Both the position numbers and the translations under genes were made by a program. A model generated the notes under the pieces. That model saw only the letters and a list, made by a program, of their open reading frames with translations. It was not told the origin of the DNA and did no database searches. A stretch of DNA of 64,000 nucleotides from Cornus controversa (taxonomy: Eukaryota > Streptophyta > Magnoliopsida > Cornales > Cornaceae). The first letter of the stretch is position 1. Each line of letters begins with the position of its first letter. Of the stretch, positions 11,458-23,903 are shown one piece after another. The stretch spans positions 53,513,146 to 53,577,145 of the forward strand of contig CM048852.1 in the NCBI GenBank assembly GCA_026545225.1, written 5' to 3'.

Positions 11458-13221
11458 GTGTTAAATACAATGATCTCCTCTTAGGTTTAGCCTAATTATA
11501 TTTGGATAAATTTTTTTAAAATTCTTGTACTCATCTCTCCTAAAGTTTGCAAATGTTTTACAATTGCACTTTTTTGTTAAAATTTTTGTGAAATCTATCC
11601 AAAAAAATGCATCAACCGACTAAAATACCCTCACTCCATATGAAATATCTTTCTTAACCTTTACAAAGTTACTTATTTATAAAAATACCTCATATTTTAT
11701 GCTAAATTTACCTTTAAATGAAATTTAATCAAAATGAACATTAAATGTATAAGAACTCACTCTTACAGATCTGTAGGGCTTTATATATATATAATGTGCT
11801 TTTGAGTTTTTCATTTGAACAAATCAAAAAAGAGAGGCCGAGAGATTGATTGAAGGGTAGAGGTATGGTTATATAGATGCTTATAAATTCAGTTCATGCT
11901 TTAATTTTTGTATTAATTACATTTCAATTAAATATGTGAATCTATAACTAAGAATAATTATAAATAAAAAATAAATGAATAATGAATTGATAATTATTAT
12001 TTAGTTTAATTAATTTAAATATATAGATGCTTATGAATTCAGTTTATGCTTTAATTTTTGTATTAATTACATTTCAATTAAATATGTGGGTTTATAACTA
12101 AAAATAATTTATAACTAAAAAATAAATGAATAATGAATTGATAATTATTATTTAGTTTAATTAATTTAAATAAATTACATTTTAATTTTAGGGTTAGGGT
12201 TAGGATTTGGGAAAGAAAAAGTGGAAGCACTTCATTGGCAAAACCACTGCCAACCACCACCATCGCTAGCGAACCCCAAACCCAGCACCTCCTCCATTTT
12301 TGTTACCACAGATCCACCGCCAACCACTACCATTGCCAACTAACCCCAAACCCAGTACCTCTTCCATTTTCGTCACCACCTTTCCACCACCATAGCCACC
12401 ACCACTCCAATCATATCTCAGTTAATCACCACAAATAAACTAATATATGCATACATCGTGTGTATGTATTCGTTTACAACAGGACCATCTCCAAGGTCAA
12501 CGAAACCCTAAATCAGAGCCCCCCGCAAAAGCATCATTCTTGTCCATGGTGATGAAACCTAGATCGAGCAAGAAAGGGCAAAGGAGGCTACGACCATGGT
12601 CGGGGTCATTATCCTTATCAAGGCCCACCCAGCTGTCGACCAAACCATTGACCTTTTCGAGCACATGGACGCTGGACACACCATCATCGATGGCGGCAGC
12701 GAATGGTACTAAACACCGAGAGACAATGCCACCGCATACGGTGGATGGCTCATCGGATTCTGTAGTGGTTTGATAAATGTGAAGAAGAAAAGCTTGATAC
12801 GGATGCCTGTGGTGGTTTGATGGTTGAGATTTACATATGAGAATTCAGAGAGATAATCGTGTGGTTGTTCAAATTTGATTACAAAAATGAAAAGAAAATA
12901 CACAAGAAATTGATGAAACCCTAGAGAGAGAAAGTTAGGAAAGGGAGGTTTTGCAGACAATTTTTTAGGGTTTGAACGAGAAAGAAGAGTCTTTTAATTG
13001 CTAAGTTTACTTTTTATGGATGGGGTAATTTGGTCATTTCAATGGAGCATTATTTTGGTTTTTCTAACATTAAAATATTAGGGGTATTAAGGTAAAATCA
13101 CCATAAAATTTAACGTCCGTAAGACTAATTCCGTTATAGGAGAGGTTAATGCAAAATTTTTAAAAAGTTTCAACTAATTGTAATTAGGTCAAACCTCAGG
13201 GGAGGTTATTATATTTAACCC
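11458..13221. mobile_element. Mutator-like element carrying a gene fragment (Pack-MULE), 1764 bp
   Basis: Flanked by a perfect 9-bp target duplication TAAAAATAT (11449-11457 and 13222-13230), the Mutator hallmark. The two ends are inverted: GTGTTAAATACAATGATCTC at the left, and the right end reads back as GGGTTAAATATAATAACCTC, clear for about 45 bp and degenerate beyond. Inside are a tandem pair of about 148-bp repeats (about 11874-12020 and 12021-12172), a CCA-rich stretch (12235-12430) and a fragment of a 6-phosphogluconate dehydrogenase gene (about 12457-12720). No transposase frame. Confidence 0.88.
12457..12720 (+). pseudogene. Captured fragment of a 6-phosphogluconate dehydrogenase gene
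   Basis: Around 12469-12510 the translation reads VYNRTISKVNETL, matching the conserved VYNRTTSKVDET of plant 6PGDH just after the NADP-binding N-terminus. Around 12606-12705, in a different frame, it reads VGVIILIKAHPAVDQTID and then HTIIDGGSEWY, matching the VKAGAPVDQTI and IIDGGNEWY motifs of the same enzyme in the same order and spacing. At about 12710 a frame change leads to NTER, again as in 6PGDH. The stretch has frame changes, a stop after EWY, and only about 90 of some 490 residues, so it cannot make an enzyme. It lies wholly within the Mutator-like element, the usual sign of transposon gene capture. Confidence 0.85.
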
Positions 13222-13230
13222 TAAAAATAT

Positions 13231-13588
13231 TTATACATAAAATTATGTATATGATTGTATAACTGTTTGTGTGAGGTTCTAGTAGATGAGATTAAACTTT
13301 TCACAATGATGTGTCACTAAAAAGTAGAGGCGTAGATGAAAATTCGCGTTGTCACAGAGGAGAAATTATTATATACCACGGGGATTCCGTATATTGGTGA
13401 ATCCCACTACTAATAAGACTCCATCTTTCATGATTCCCTATAATAATGAAAAATTGAGTTTTATCACTGGTAGGATTCTTACATTTAAGGATTCCGGGAT
13501 ATTGTAGAATTACTCGTCACAAAGGGGTTCAAGAGGCGAGTACTAAGAAGAATGTGGGGTTCCTTGTTGATCTCTTTAAGTAAGACTT
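13231..13588. other. Intergenic, no gene seen
   Basis: AT-rich sequence with 'gattcc' phrases in both orientations (about 13380-13510). No frame or element end that I can support. Confidence 0.4.
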
Positions 13589-13591
13589 TTA

Positions 13592-14172
13592 TGCTCTGTT
13601 TGGTTGGAGGGATGAAAAAATGGATGGAAGGGAGAGGGGGAGGGATGAATGAAACATTCCTAGAGAAGGGATGGTGTTTCCCTCACTTTTTGTTTAGTTG
13701 AATGGAATGGATAATAGAAATGATTGATGAAGTGACAATTGAATTTTGTTTAGTTGAAAGGAAGGAAATGAAATATTTTATATCACTTTTACCGATATAA
13801 CTTCATTAATTAAGTTGATCATCATGCATTGTCCATGTATTAAAAAAAATAGTGACTCACTGTTTACGTATTAAAAAAAATTAATGAATCAAGGTATGGT
13901 TAAAATACATAAAGGTTAAAATAAGTCATTTTGTAAATACATGAAAGTTGTTTATGAGAGAGAATTACAGTAGGGTTAAAATACATGAGGGTTAAAATAA
14001 GTCATTTTGTAAATAGATGAAGGTTAAAATAGGTATTACAAATTTATAGGTTAATCTTTCACTCTATCCTTCCTTTCTTCCACTCGATTTTGGACGAACA
14101 AAAAATTAGCAGTTATTAGTGATTAGGAAAAATGCTTGATCCCTCCTTACTTCCTTCCTTTCTTCCAAAGCA
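13592..14172. mobile_element. PIF/Harbinger-like MITE (TGCTCTGTTTGG family)
   Basis: The left end TGCTCTGTTTGGTTGGAGGG and the inverted right end TGCTTTGGAAGAAAGGAAGG resemble the ends of the element at 54364-55372. Flanks are TTA (13589-13591) and TTT (14173-14175), a slightly decayed 3-bp target duplication. The GGAGGGATG purine-rich subterminal text is typical of this family, which has further members at 22408 and 54364. Confidence 0.65.
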
Positions 14173-14175
14173 TTT

Positions 14176-15589
14176 GCTCCCCTATTTATACTAATTTAAA
14201 GTCAGTAAAAATCGATGAACAATAACGGTATTCAAAGGTCCTTACTAGGTTGGGATGTGACATTTGAAAGAAATCTGATAGAAAGTTTGTACCTTTGAGG
14301 GTATAAGAAGGGATAAAAGAGCGGATAATGCAGGCTCAGAGAGCTCACCTTAAATGCAAGGGTGAAGATTTCGTATCAAATACGAGGACAAAAGGTTTGT
14401 CATACTTTTTAGAGATTTTCTTATTTCCTCTGTGATAGGCCACGCGGTGCCTCATAGTCCCATTTAAAAGAGGCGAGGGCACGTAACTAGTGTTCTCTGA
14501 ACTTCAGCCACCAGGTCAACACCTCCTAGGTTTCCAGAAGACATTGATCTAAGGTCTCACCCCTATGAGATCGCAGAGTGTCCCGAGGTCTTTGTGTTAT
14601 CCCTGGGGTTCATTTGTAGCGAGGACCTCCCTAGAGGTTATCAATTAGTAAGTCATCTCTAGCTAGGGTTTATCCATCAAAAGCTAAAGGTAATCAGTTA
14701 GTTATTTAATTAATAAGTTCAACGAAATTCATCATCCCAGTATCATGGACCCGGTATGACTATCCTTTGGCAACTTTAACGAGGTTTTACCCTTGATCAG
14801 TTCATCGAGATTTACAACCCTTGGCTAGTTTCATCGAGGTTTGCAACCCTCGGCTTGTTTATCGACCCCCAACCTTACCGCGAGCCCAATGTGGGCATGG
14901 GCTTTCTGAAAAACGTCTCCACGAGGTTATAGCCAGCCCGATGGAGATGCTCTTAGGGCCTACCCTAAATAAATAATATTTAAAATTTTCAAAAAAATGT
15001 AAAAAATTACAATAAAATAATATTAACTTATTTAAATCAGAATATACGTAAAAAAAAAAAAAAAAAAATTAGAATAGGTAGGATTACATGTTTTCAGGTA
15101 TGGTACAGTACTCTTTAGATTAGATTTCTAGGTTAAAAATATTACTTAAAATAAGTTTAATTGCACGCATTCACAGGGTGTGTGTGGGGGAGTGGAAGTT
15201 GATGTTGATGGTTGAGATTGTGGAGTTGAGCTGGTTGTGTAAGTGTCCAATTATTGTTGGGCTGATAGTTATTGATAGTTGAATTGAGATTACGATCTTC
15301 TCCCTCTGTCACTAGTGATTTGGGTTAAGTTTCATTAGAGACCAAACCACTAATTTATATGTATTTAATAAAGGTGTCCACGTGCTCTCTCACTTTTTTT
15401 CCTTTTCATATAAGTTTTAGTCAATTTATGCCTTATTATTCACTCATTTTTGTTTGTTTTCTAATATTCATAAGTGGCAATTTAAAAGAAGAAGAAAAAG
15501 AAAAGCTAAATGAAGTATTGATTTAAAAAACATATTCAATAGAGCTGAAGTTTTCTTTTTGGGAGAATTACAAAGAAGTCATGCTTTTC
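14176..15589. other. Intergenic repeat-derived DNA, no gene
   Basis: About 14210-14960 is less AT-rich than its surroundings and includes three imperfect short repeats of 'tcgagatttacaaccctt' type (14800-14870), followed by text reading backwards as AGAGCATCTCCATCGGGC, a common terminus of plant non-autonomous elements. This is probably a decayed transposon of unknown class. From 15000 onward there is AT-rich sequence with an A-tract near 15050. Confidence 0.35.
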
Positions 15590-15908
15590 ATTTTATAGGA
15601 TTTATATTCAATAAGCAAATTAACAAAATCACAAAATTCAGGATCTCAAAAGAAGTCCAATTAAATCACTTTAACCTGAAAAGAAATCCAACTAAATGTA
15701 AATGAAATCACCTGTCAAATCATGCTATCAAGATGCTTGATCTAAATGAATTTAAATCTCATCCTTCACTTTTCATTGAAAAATTATTAAAATCACCGGT
15801 AGAAAAATAAAACTGCCTCATTAAACATTATTTCAAATAAAGCACCAAGTCTTCAAGTGATGACGAGATTAAACTTCAAGAGACTGAAAGTAAAATCTTG
15901 CAAAATCT

Positions 15909-16000
15909 GAGATCAGATTGTGTACATCTGACATTTTCTAAATCTTACAATGACGTAAGACTCGTACACTAGACTAGCCCATGTTTTACCTTCAGAGATA
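15909..16000 (+). mobile_element. Au-type SINE tail fragment (block A2)
   Basis: The text 'gtgtacatctgacatttt', then 'cttacaatgacgtaagactc' and 'gtacactagactagccc' before a T-rich end matches the 3' half of plant Au SINEs in order, with many substitutions. It sits at the same place in block A2 as the SINE fragment at 1533-1612 in block A1; the two fragments overlap only partly. Confidence 0.55.
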
Positions 16001-16881
16001 CTCACAAAACACTGAAAGAACCTATTCAAGAAACTACACCTCTTGCCCTGCCAGTTGATCCTCAGATTTCTCGCCCTTATTCCATCAACTAATCTTATTC
16101 TTGGATCTAACTTCCAAAGACCACCCATATTTCCAAAATCATCTTACTAGAACCTTAAAACATCCAGAGCAAGCATGGAATGCATTGACTGCATTGGGAT
16201 GAATTATAGACATTTGCAACATAACAACATTGTCATGATGGATCTGAAAAGAGAGACCCTAAGGAAAGTAAAGAAAGCAATTGAGAAATGACCAATCAGG
16301 TCCTTGATAAACTTCCAAGTACTCAAACATCAATCAACATATATATATATATATACACATATATAGTTTCCTCCTAGGTTGGTCATGGATTCATAACACA
16401 GTGCCGACCAACCCATCTTACACACAGAATCAAATTGAGTGTCAAAATGCATTAATACGATTCCATTGTACCATGATCTCTCTGTTGCTTCAGTGTTAAA
16501 ATTTAGAGGTTTAATTTCACCTCAACCACAATAGAAACTACCCTTTGGACTGTAATTTTCGCTTCAGAACCTTTCGATTTTCATATCTCATAAAGACAAC
16601 AAGAAATGATAATTTATTCAAAGTATTTCTCGGGTACTAGGAAGCGAAGACTTGACATCTCACAAGAAATTACATTACATAACAGAGTGCATAATAACTT
16701 TAACCTTATTGATGTATGCTAAGCAAGCATACATGCTGACCACAATTTTTCTGATAATACATCAACAAATCCATACATGTATTCCTACAAAATTAGCCTG
16801 AATTTTGCAATAAAGAAACATTCAGCAAAGGCACCAAGCTCCTTATTTAGTACATAGTTCTAATCACCCGCCACAAAAATT

Positions 16882-19800
16882 CTACTGGGGCTGCAAGAAG
16901 ATAAAGAGAAATTCAAGAGTTAGCACTTCAATCTGCGCTTTCTAGAGCAAAGAAAATCTGAAGATTTTATTGTTATTTTGAGCCCTTACAAAGAAACGGT
17001 GCTTGTAATGATCAATAAGCAGTTTGGGATCAGCTTTTGTGTGCTTGTAAGCATCAACCTTGTTCATTTCCTGCAAAGTAATCCGTGAATTAGAAACATT
17101 GTCGGTTGATATCAAAGAACTTTGTTAACATAGTAACTTGTATCCCCTATTCTATTATTGTCAAAACTATGCGCCATTCAACAATTTAGCAGCAATGCAA
17201 ATCACTGAACAGCCGAAGTAAAAGATATATGGGGAAACTGATAAACTACATTCATGGCAGGTTTGGGCTTTTTGAGCTAATGGGAGGTAGCATTAACTAT
17301 ATATCTACTTAATGAATACATACTGTGTCCAAATACATATGCAAGAGGAAGTGACATTTCCAGAACTGTTTGATTGTTTTCATGGACTAGGAAGTGACTA
17401 CATCCACTAAGCTGCTCCAAGTGACAGTGTACACAACCAAAACTACTCTGCGCATAACACTTAATTTTTACAACACTAGAAGTCTCAAGCTCCTATTTAA
17501 ATAACTATAACCAGCCCACCACTTTAAATGTATGACTACCAGTTATGTGTAGAAGCCCTTTGAATGCAAGGACCAATAAAACCTGTAACCATAAGGCTGC
17601 AATTTGCCTTATCTCAACCAACAACAACTAAATTATCTTTCCTTGAGCCCAACCAGGCTTTCAAGAGTTACAAGAGAATTATTTAAACCAAAGAACTTAT
17701 TGCATTGGCATCTGCATGTTTACTGGATAGAGAGGCATTTTTGATACGCTATGAAGCAAACAATTTCCACAAAACAGAATTCACATGTGCCTGTAAGTAT
17801 GAATGTACCTCAATCCAAGAAGCTAGCTTAGGCCTGCCTAACGTGAGGTCATACTTCCACACATCAAGCAAGAAGAGTCGAAATCTTTCAATGAACGGAA
17901 TATAGGCAATGTCCACCTGGAGATCACAAATTTGAGTCATGATTAAGAAAATTTTAAAGTTACACACACAAGTACATATTTGTTTGCTTGCTTGTCAAAG
18001 CATGCTCTCTAAACATGTTATATCTGCTTACATAATGAGAGATCATTGTTTTATTTAGTCTGTTCACGAAAATAAATTGGATCTTTAAATGCTTCATATA
18101 GATTTTCAGATCCAATATGGCATTGAGAAACACTGGAAACGTTCTTACTGGGAAAAAAAAGAAGAAAAAACAAACTGGAAACATGGATGAAAGTTCACTT
18201 ACCATACTGAATTGGCCGAGGAAGAAAGGTCCATCAAATTTCTGAAGAGCACTTTCCAAGTAATCAAATGTAGCACCTAATGCAAGTTAGAGATTCCAGT
18301 TAAGTTTATGCATAGAAGGGCTGTCATGTATTACATGACAATTGCAAAATGCAGCAATTTAAGTTTAAAATCTCACCAACTTCTTTCACCGCATCTCCTT
18401 TAAATGCACTAAATACGGCTTTGTTGCATGTGTCAGTGTAGGATAACATCTCATTAGCAAACTCCAGTTTGGTAGGATCCTATAGTATTATAACAGCATT
18501 ACTTATGTCAATTTTTTTTTAAAAAAAAAAAATGAAGAGAGAGAGAGATCCTCCATCAAGACAAAATTTGATGTCTTACATTGGGTAATAGTGCAGGCCC
18601 TTCAAAGTGACTTTCTAGATATTTAACCAAATCTAGACTCTCGCTCATTATTTTGTTATCGTGTTCGAGCGCTGGCACCTGTATCAAAAATGGAATTTCA
18701 TATAAAACAAGAGGAGGGAAATATTTTTTTAATTAGGTAATATGTTGATTGCTTTCAAGAATGATCACTTTCATGAGCATTCATAAGGCATTCACAAGCA
18801 CTTTTACAAAAAAAAGTTGGTTAATGAGGCCTGATATGGTGTTTCACTTCCAACTAGGGAAAACATGTTCAAGGTGCAGAATCAACAAAACTGAAAGTCA
18901 TAAAATGTTTTGACAGAATTCCTAATCATGACATTAAATATAAAAAATTGCAGACTTATTGATGAATTATTGCAAATATTACGAAAGAATTCTAATTAAA
19001 GTATTTATAAAATTGGGAAATCACCCAAATAATTACAGAATTACAAATTATGTTTCCTTTTCCTATAACACAATAAAACAAAACAAAGACCAACATGATT
19101 TAATATTTTCTGACTATTATCAGTGATATGCAGGTGAAGAAGATGATTTATAGACTGGTAACAAAGCATATAACATCCTATAAAAGGGTTAAAAATAACA
19201 TTAAATGGAAAAGAGTATGTGATGAAGGAATCATATTTATCACAAGAAAAAAAATGAACAGATGATTTATTGGTAGAATGTTTAATTAACGATCAAACAA
19301 ATTTATCTGAAAAACCCTTGATTTATAATACATATGAGTTATGGTGATCAAACAACTTTATCAAGTAATATAATTGATCAAAAGAAGTATAGACGATTTA
19401 TTGGTAGAATGTTTAATTAACGATCAAACATATTTATCTGAAAAACCCTTGATTTATAATACATATGAGTTATGGTGATCAAACAACTTTATCAAGTAAA
19501 ATAATTGATCAAAAGAAGCATATAATTTTGAGAGAATAGCACCTTATTATCAGGATAAACTTTCTCTTTGTACCATGCAGGCTTATTGTGAAGGTCAATA
19601 GGAACCAATTTGATCTTGTCTTGTAATCCCTGCATTTAAAAAATAAAATATTATAAGGGAATGAAATCAAAATATACATATAAAGGCAAAGTTCAGTAAC
19701 ATCTGTTATTCTTACACCCCCTTCAAGAACTTTTGTAGAATTTATCTTTTGTCAAGTACATCAAAAATCGAATTTTTCCCCTTTTTGGAAGGTAAATCAC

Positions 19801-20771
19801 ACACACACTCACTTTTGTTCCGTACTCTAACACTCAACCTTCCATTTGAAAGGAACATATACAACTTAGATTAAGCCCTTCATGGCACATGAAAAATCAA
19901 GTTGAAATGGGACTCCCACCGAATTGACACTCTGAACTAGAGTTTTACTTTCATATTTTCTAAAGAAACATAATTTTGTGGATTGGACACTTATGTATGT
20001 CAAATCAAGTACTGAGCATTCGGCATTCACACGTGAAAAGCAGAACAGAGGTTTGTAATTCAACAGGTTCGAAGCAATATAAATCCTACAAAACATTATT
20101 ATGGTTTGTAAATTGTAACAACACACCAGATGTAAAATGAAAGTGTATCTTCACTATGACAGACACACTATAAAAATGATCACACTCTTATATCATGCAA
20201 GTAAAACATAGAAATTAAAATGCTGAATGAGAACAGTGATGAAGAGACCCAAACAAACCTTGTAGTTTCTGGTAACCCACACACGCTGCGCATATGGACA
20301 AATGTAACTCATATACAACCTGCAAGAATTAATAAACCCAATTTAATTAGAATCTGAGATGATCATACAGAAAATTCCAATTCAGGGGATCAAATTCATC
20401 AAGCACCAAAATCGGAAAGTACCCAATATAATGATATATCAGTTGATGCTATGTATGTGTTTGTGTGTATGCGTGTGTGTGTATATACAGAGAGAGGGGG
20501 CATACCTAGTAGTTCCATCAAAGACGGTAGGTGGTTCAGAATTAGGACCCACGGGTGGGGGGAGAAACTCTTGCACGCTTCTGATCACAAGAAAAAATGC
20601 ATTACAAACATCAGTATAAACATATTGATCAAGACAGAACAAGACCACAAGTACATAATTATATATCAGTATACAAAATAGACACATGTATATTATTTAT
20701 ATATGTATGCACAAATACATATATATAGCTGAAGAATCAGAGGTGTGTGTGAGAACTTACGGAGAGGCCAT
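16882..20771 (-). CDS. GSTL: Lambda-class glutathione S-transferase, GSTL copy 2
   Basis: Coding exons (minus): 20761-20771, 20506-20580, 20259-20319, 19543-19629, 18580-18678, 18377-18479, 18203-18276, 17809-17916, 16990-17070, 16882-16890; 708 nt, 235 aa, frame open. Exon lengths equal those of copy 1. CPYA at Cys36, cis-Pro80, ESLDL at 91-95 and VDIAYIPFIERF are present. It differs from copy 1 mainly in the N-terminus (SVQEFLPPPVG) and a few residues in exons 8-9 (PKLASW; KHRFF before the last junction). Intron 9 is 99 nt and its donor GTAAGG is stronger than in copy 1. If intron 9 is kept, the frame runs to 16942. TATA box to ATG spacing is normal, so this looks like the less disturbed of the pair. 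Function by family: glutathione-dependent thiol transfer. Confidence 0.92.
19259..19521. repeat. Tandem duplication of about 130 bp in intron 4 of GSTL copy 2
   Basis: The segment starting 'gatttattggtagaatg' occurs twice in direct tandem (about 19261-19390 and 19391-19521) and nearly without change. Copy 1 has only one version at about 4917-5045. A recent local duplication. Confidence 0.9.
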
Positions 20772-20862
20772 TACTACTTTGGTGATAATTGAATGTCTAG
20801 CTTTGTTTCTACAGATGAGCTTGAGGATATATGTGTGTGAGAAATGAAAAGGCAATCCAAGC

Positions 20863-20870
20863 TTTATATA
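20863..20870 (-). promoter_or_regulatory. Probable TATA box of GSTL copy 2
   Basis: TATATAAA on the minus strand, 92 bp before the ATG at 20771. Matches the copy 1 motif at 6654-6661 in a conserved context ('caatccaagctttatata' on the plus strand). Expected transcript start about 30 bp further downstream. Confidence 0.65.
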
Positions 20871-21649
20871 GATAATTAGATAAATGTTGAGTTGAGGAAT
20901 AGAATATGTCTATGGAAAAGGTTGACCCAAGGTGGGCTGAGTTGCTCCATTCCACACGCTGAGGGAAGAAAGAAGAATCCATGCAAGATTTTATTAGTGC
21001 TTGGTGACTCGGTCTACACATGAATGGTAATAAAATAACATGTCCTGATCTTAAATTTCTAGTTACATTTAGTGACACAGAAATATATAAAAATAAAAAT
21101 GGTTTTTCCTTTATTATAAAATATATAAAAGAAAATATGAGGAAAAGAGTAATAAAACAAATCTTAACTAATCATTCTGATAGTTGTTAGATTTTTAATT
21201 TATTTAAGAGAAAAAAATCAAAGATTATTATTTAATGCAATATTGAAAATTTGATCTACCTTACTTTCTTTTTTTTTTCTTTTTCTTTACCTTTTGCTCA
21301 ATAAACTAATCGATAATATGAAATCTCTCTCGTAACAAGAGTCATAAGCTATCTTTATTCCAGTTGAATGGAAAATTTTATTAAAAGATTTGTTTTACTT
21401 TTGAATGATCTAAAAAATTGTCAGAAGTTAATAAATTAAAAAATATATCTTATTTAAATATGTATAAAATGTCACAATGATTGTGATTTTAGTAATTGTT
21501 ATGTAGGTGAAAGAGACTAATAGGAGTGGTAAAATTGATTTGATGCAGCATTATATATCTTCCTAGCTAAAAAATTGGGTAGATAGCAAAGAAGTATAGA
21601 CTTGTTTGCAAACATTCATTTCTTATTTTAGTTTTTACTATTTGGTTAT

Positions 21650-21654
<5 letters not shown>

Positions 21655-21695
<41 letters not shown>
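21655..21695. repeat. (AT)n microsatellite
   Basis: About 40 bp of uninterrupted AT repeats upstream of GSTL copy 2, in DNA that block A1 lacks. Confidence 0.9.
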
Positions 21696-21698
<3 letters not shown>

Positions 21699-22407
21699 TT
21701 GCGAATGTGATAGACATGTGATAGATAGGTCCAAAAACTTTCAGATTCATGAATGTCAAACTTGTCAACCGGAATATTAAATTTAGTTGTTGTGAGATTA
21801 ATTATATACTGTATATGAAATCAATTTTTTGTAAAATAAAAAAATATATATGAATATAAAAACTTTTCCAGATTCAAACGCGTTAAACACCAACTTTTAC
21901 GGCATTGACCCAATTGTAAATGTGGAGCAGTCATGAATCAAGTGTTTGAATGTATTCATATTCATGTATATAATTTTTCATCATCCGATTTCACTAAATT
22001 ATTTGGGTAATATATATATATATATTTTTTACCCATCAATGGTGGTCCTACATAACAAAACATCATACACAGAGTTCAAACGATGTGTTTGAAATTACGA
22101 GTTTTGATCAAGTCTGGTCGTAATTGTAGACGACGTTGAAAGAAGAATATTGGAGTTCAAAGAAGGTTCATCGTCTTTGGAAGATTGGTTGTCACGACTT
22201 GACTTTGAATCAAATAAACCAATAATTTTAGATATCAAACAAGAATATGACATGTCAATGACCAGTCAAAACAAACGTATCATAAACCTACAAATTTTAA
22301 ACAAAAATCCGTGAAAAAATTAAGGCCAAGAAGACAAATAGACTATATTATCCTTGTTGGTCCTCCCTACATAGGACGATAACCAGCACAACTTAATCTA
22401 ACATTCA

Positions 22408-23010
22408 TGCTCTGTCTGTTTAGACTTTTGGAGGGATGAATTGAGGAGGGGAGAGGGAGGAAGCTACGAGAGGAATGCTTCATCTTTTTTAACCGTTAAT
22501 TTTTTATCTGTTTAAAATTGAACATAAGAGACAAGAGAAAAAAATGAAATATCGACCTAAAATTATAAAATTACTACTTTAACCTTTATCTATTTACAAA
22601 ATTACTTATTTTAGTCTCCATTTATAGACGTTCCTGAAGTAAATAAAAAAACACCCAAAATATCATTCTTAATTTTTTTTTGGACTAAATAATAAAGTAT
22701 TGTGCTCTCTTTCTTTTTTCATCAATTTTTTTTTAATTAAAATTTTCATTGAAACAAAACACCCCATTACTAAAACTATAGAAATAAATTCTTTCATCCA
22801 CGTGATCAATGCATGATTGATCAATTTAATTAATTAGAGTATATTAATAAACGTATATAAAAACTCACATTTCCTTCCTTTCAACCAAACAAAAAAAACT
22901 TATCATTTTATCAATCATTTCTACTATCCATTCCATTCGGCCAAACAAAAAGTGGGAGAGAGATTATCCCTTCCCCAGGGATGTCACATTCATCCCTTCC
23001 CCCATCCGAG
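22408..23010. mobile_element. Truncated MITE of the TGCTCTG / GGAGGGATG family
   Basis: Left end 'tgctctgtctgtttagac' followed by 'ggagggatgaattgaggagg', then AT-rich DNA and a right part with 'ttcggccaaacaaaaagtggg' and 'atcccttcccccatcc'. The expected closing terminus (as at 14172 and 55372) is not visible, so the right end appears lost. Confidence 0.5.
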
Positions 23011-23222
23011 TCACTTTTGTATTCTTTTTATTTTTCTGGAAACAATCTACACACCCACAAAATTTTAAGTTATTTTGGGAGTACTCTAATCTAAGCTCTC
23101 ACCTCTCCTTTGGGGAGGAGAGGTTATACAATCTAGGTCAAAGCCAGGTGGTACCAACTTCATTCTTTTGCAAAAATTGCAAAAATGATGATGATAATGA
23201 AAAATTAATCTTATATACAAAT
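23011..23222. other. Intergenic, no feature seen
   Basis: Short spacer between the truncated MITE and the hAT-like element at 23223. No gene. Confidence 0.4.
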
Positions 23223-23852
23223 TAGGGGTGCAATTTGGGTTGAGCAATTCGAACCTAACTCGAGTCCAGTCCGATTTTTTATGAGTTTGGACAACTATTT
23301 TTACAATTAGGGTTGAACTTAGGTTGAAAAATCTCAATCCAAATTTAATTAGGGTTGGGTTTTGGTTGAGGTGCCAATAACCAGAGTTCAATCCGAACCC
23401 GAATTGTAATATTATTTTTTATACATATTTTTTATTTTAAATATATTATATATAATATTCAAATTATGATAACATTTTTCTTTTCAACTTCTTTTATTTA
23501 AATATTAATTTATTGTATGTTAACATTTTGGATAATTATTTTTCTAAACAATTGTTTGTAATTTTTTAGAAATTTGGATTAAGTTCTTAATTTTGTGTGT
23601 GTTTATGAGTAATCTAATGTGAAACTTATTAAAGATCACTTTGAATTTTTAACATGGAGATTGGCGATATAGATAACTCGAATTAACCCGACTTTCTAAC
23701 CTGAAATTTCAACCCGAGTTTAAAAATTTAAGGATGGGTTAAGCTAGGGTTGGAAGTAGGATTAAGATTGAGTTAGAGTTGAACATTTTATATGTAAGGT
23801 TGAGCCAAAGTTGTACCTCAAATCCGCCCAACCCGTTCGAGTTGCAGCCCTA
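23223..23852. mobile_element. Non-autonomous hAT-like element, 630 bp
   Basis: Left end TAGGGGTGCAATTTGGG and inverted right end TAGGGCTGCAACTCGAACGG. The flanking 8-mers ATACAAAT (23215-23222) and GTACAAAC (23853-23860) agree at six of eight positions, as expected for an aged hAT target duplication. Subterminal 'aaccc' / 'gggtt' repeats. No coding potential. Confidence 0.72.
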
Positions 23853-23903
23853 GTACAAACTCACATTCATGTTTGTCAACCCAAGTTTTTGTCATTTCAA
23901 CAA

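Larger units (their letters stand above)
15590..22342. repeat. Duplicated block A2 (contains GSTL copy 2)
   Basis: Partner of block A1 (1180-7485), alignable from the downstream flank through the gene to the upstream flank. It lacks the MITE and the 308-bp leader insertion of A1 but has its own changes: a longer intron 8 (17210-17740), a tandem duplication in intron 4, and extra AT-rich DNA upstream including a (TA)n tract (21655-21695). Confidence 0.85.
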
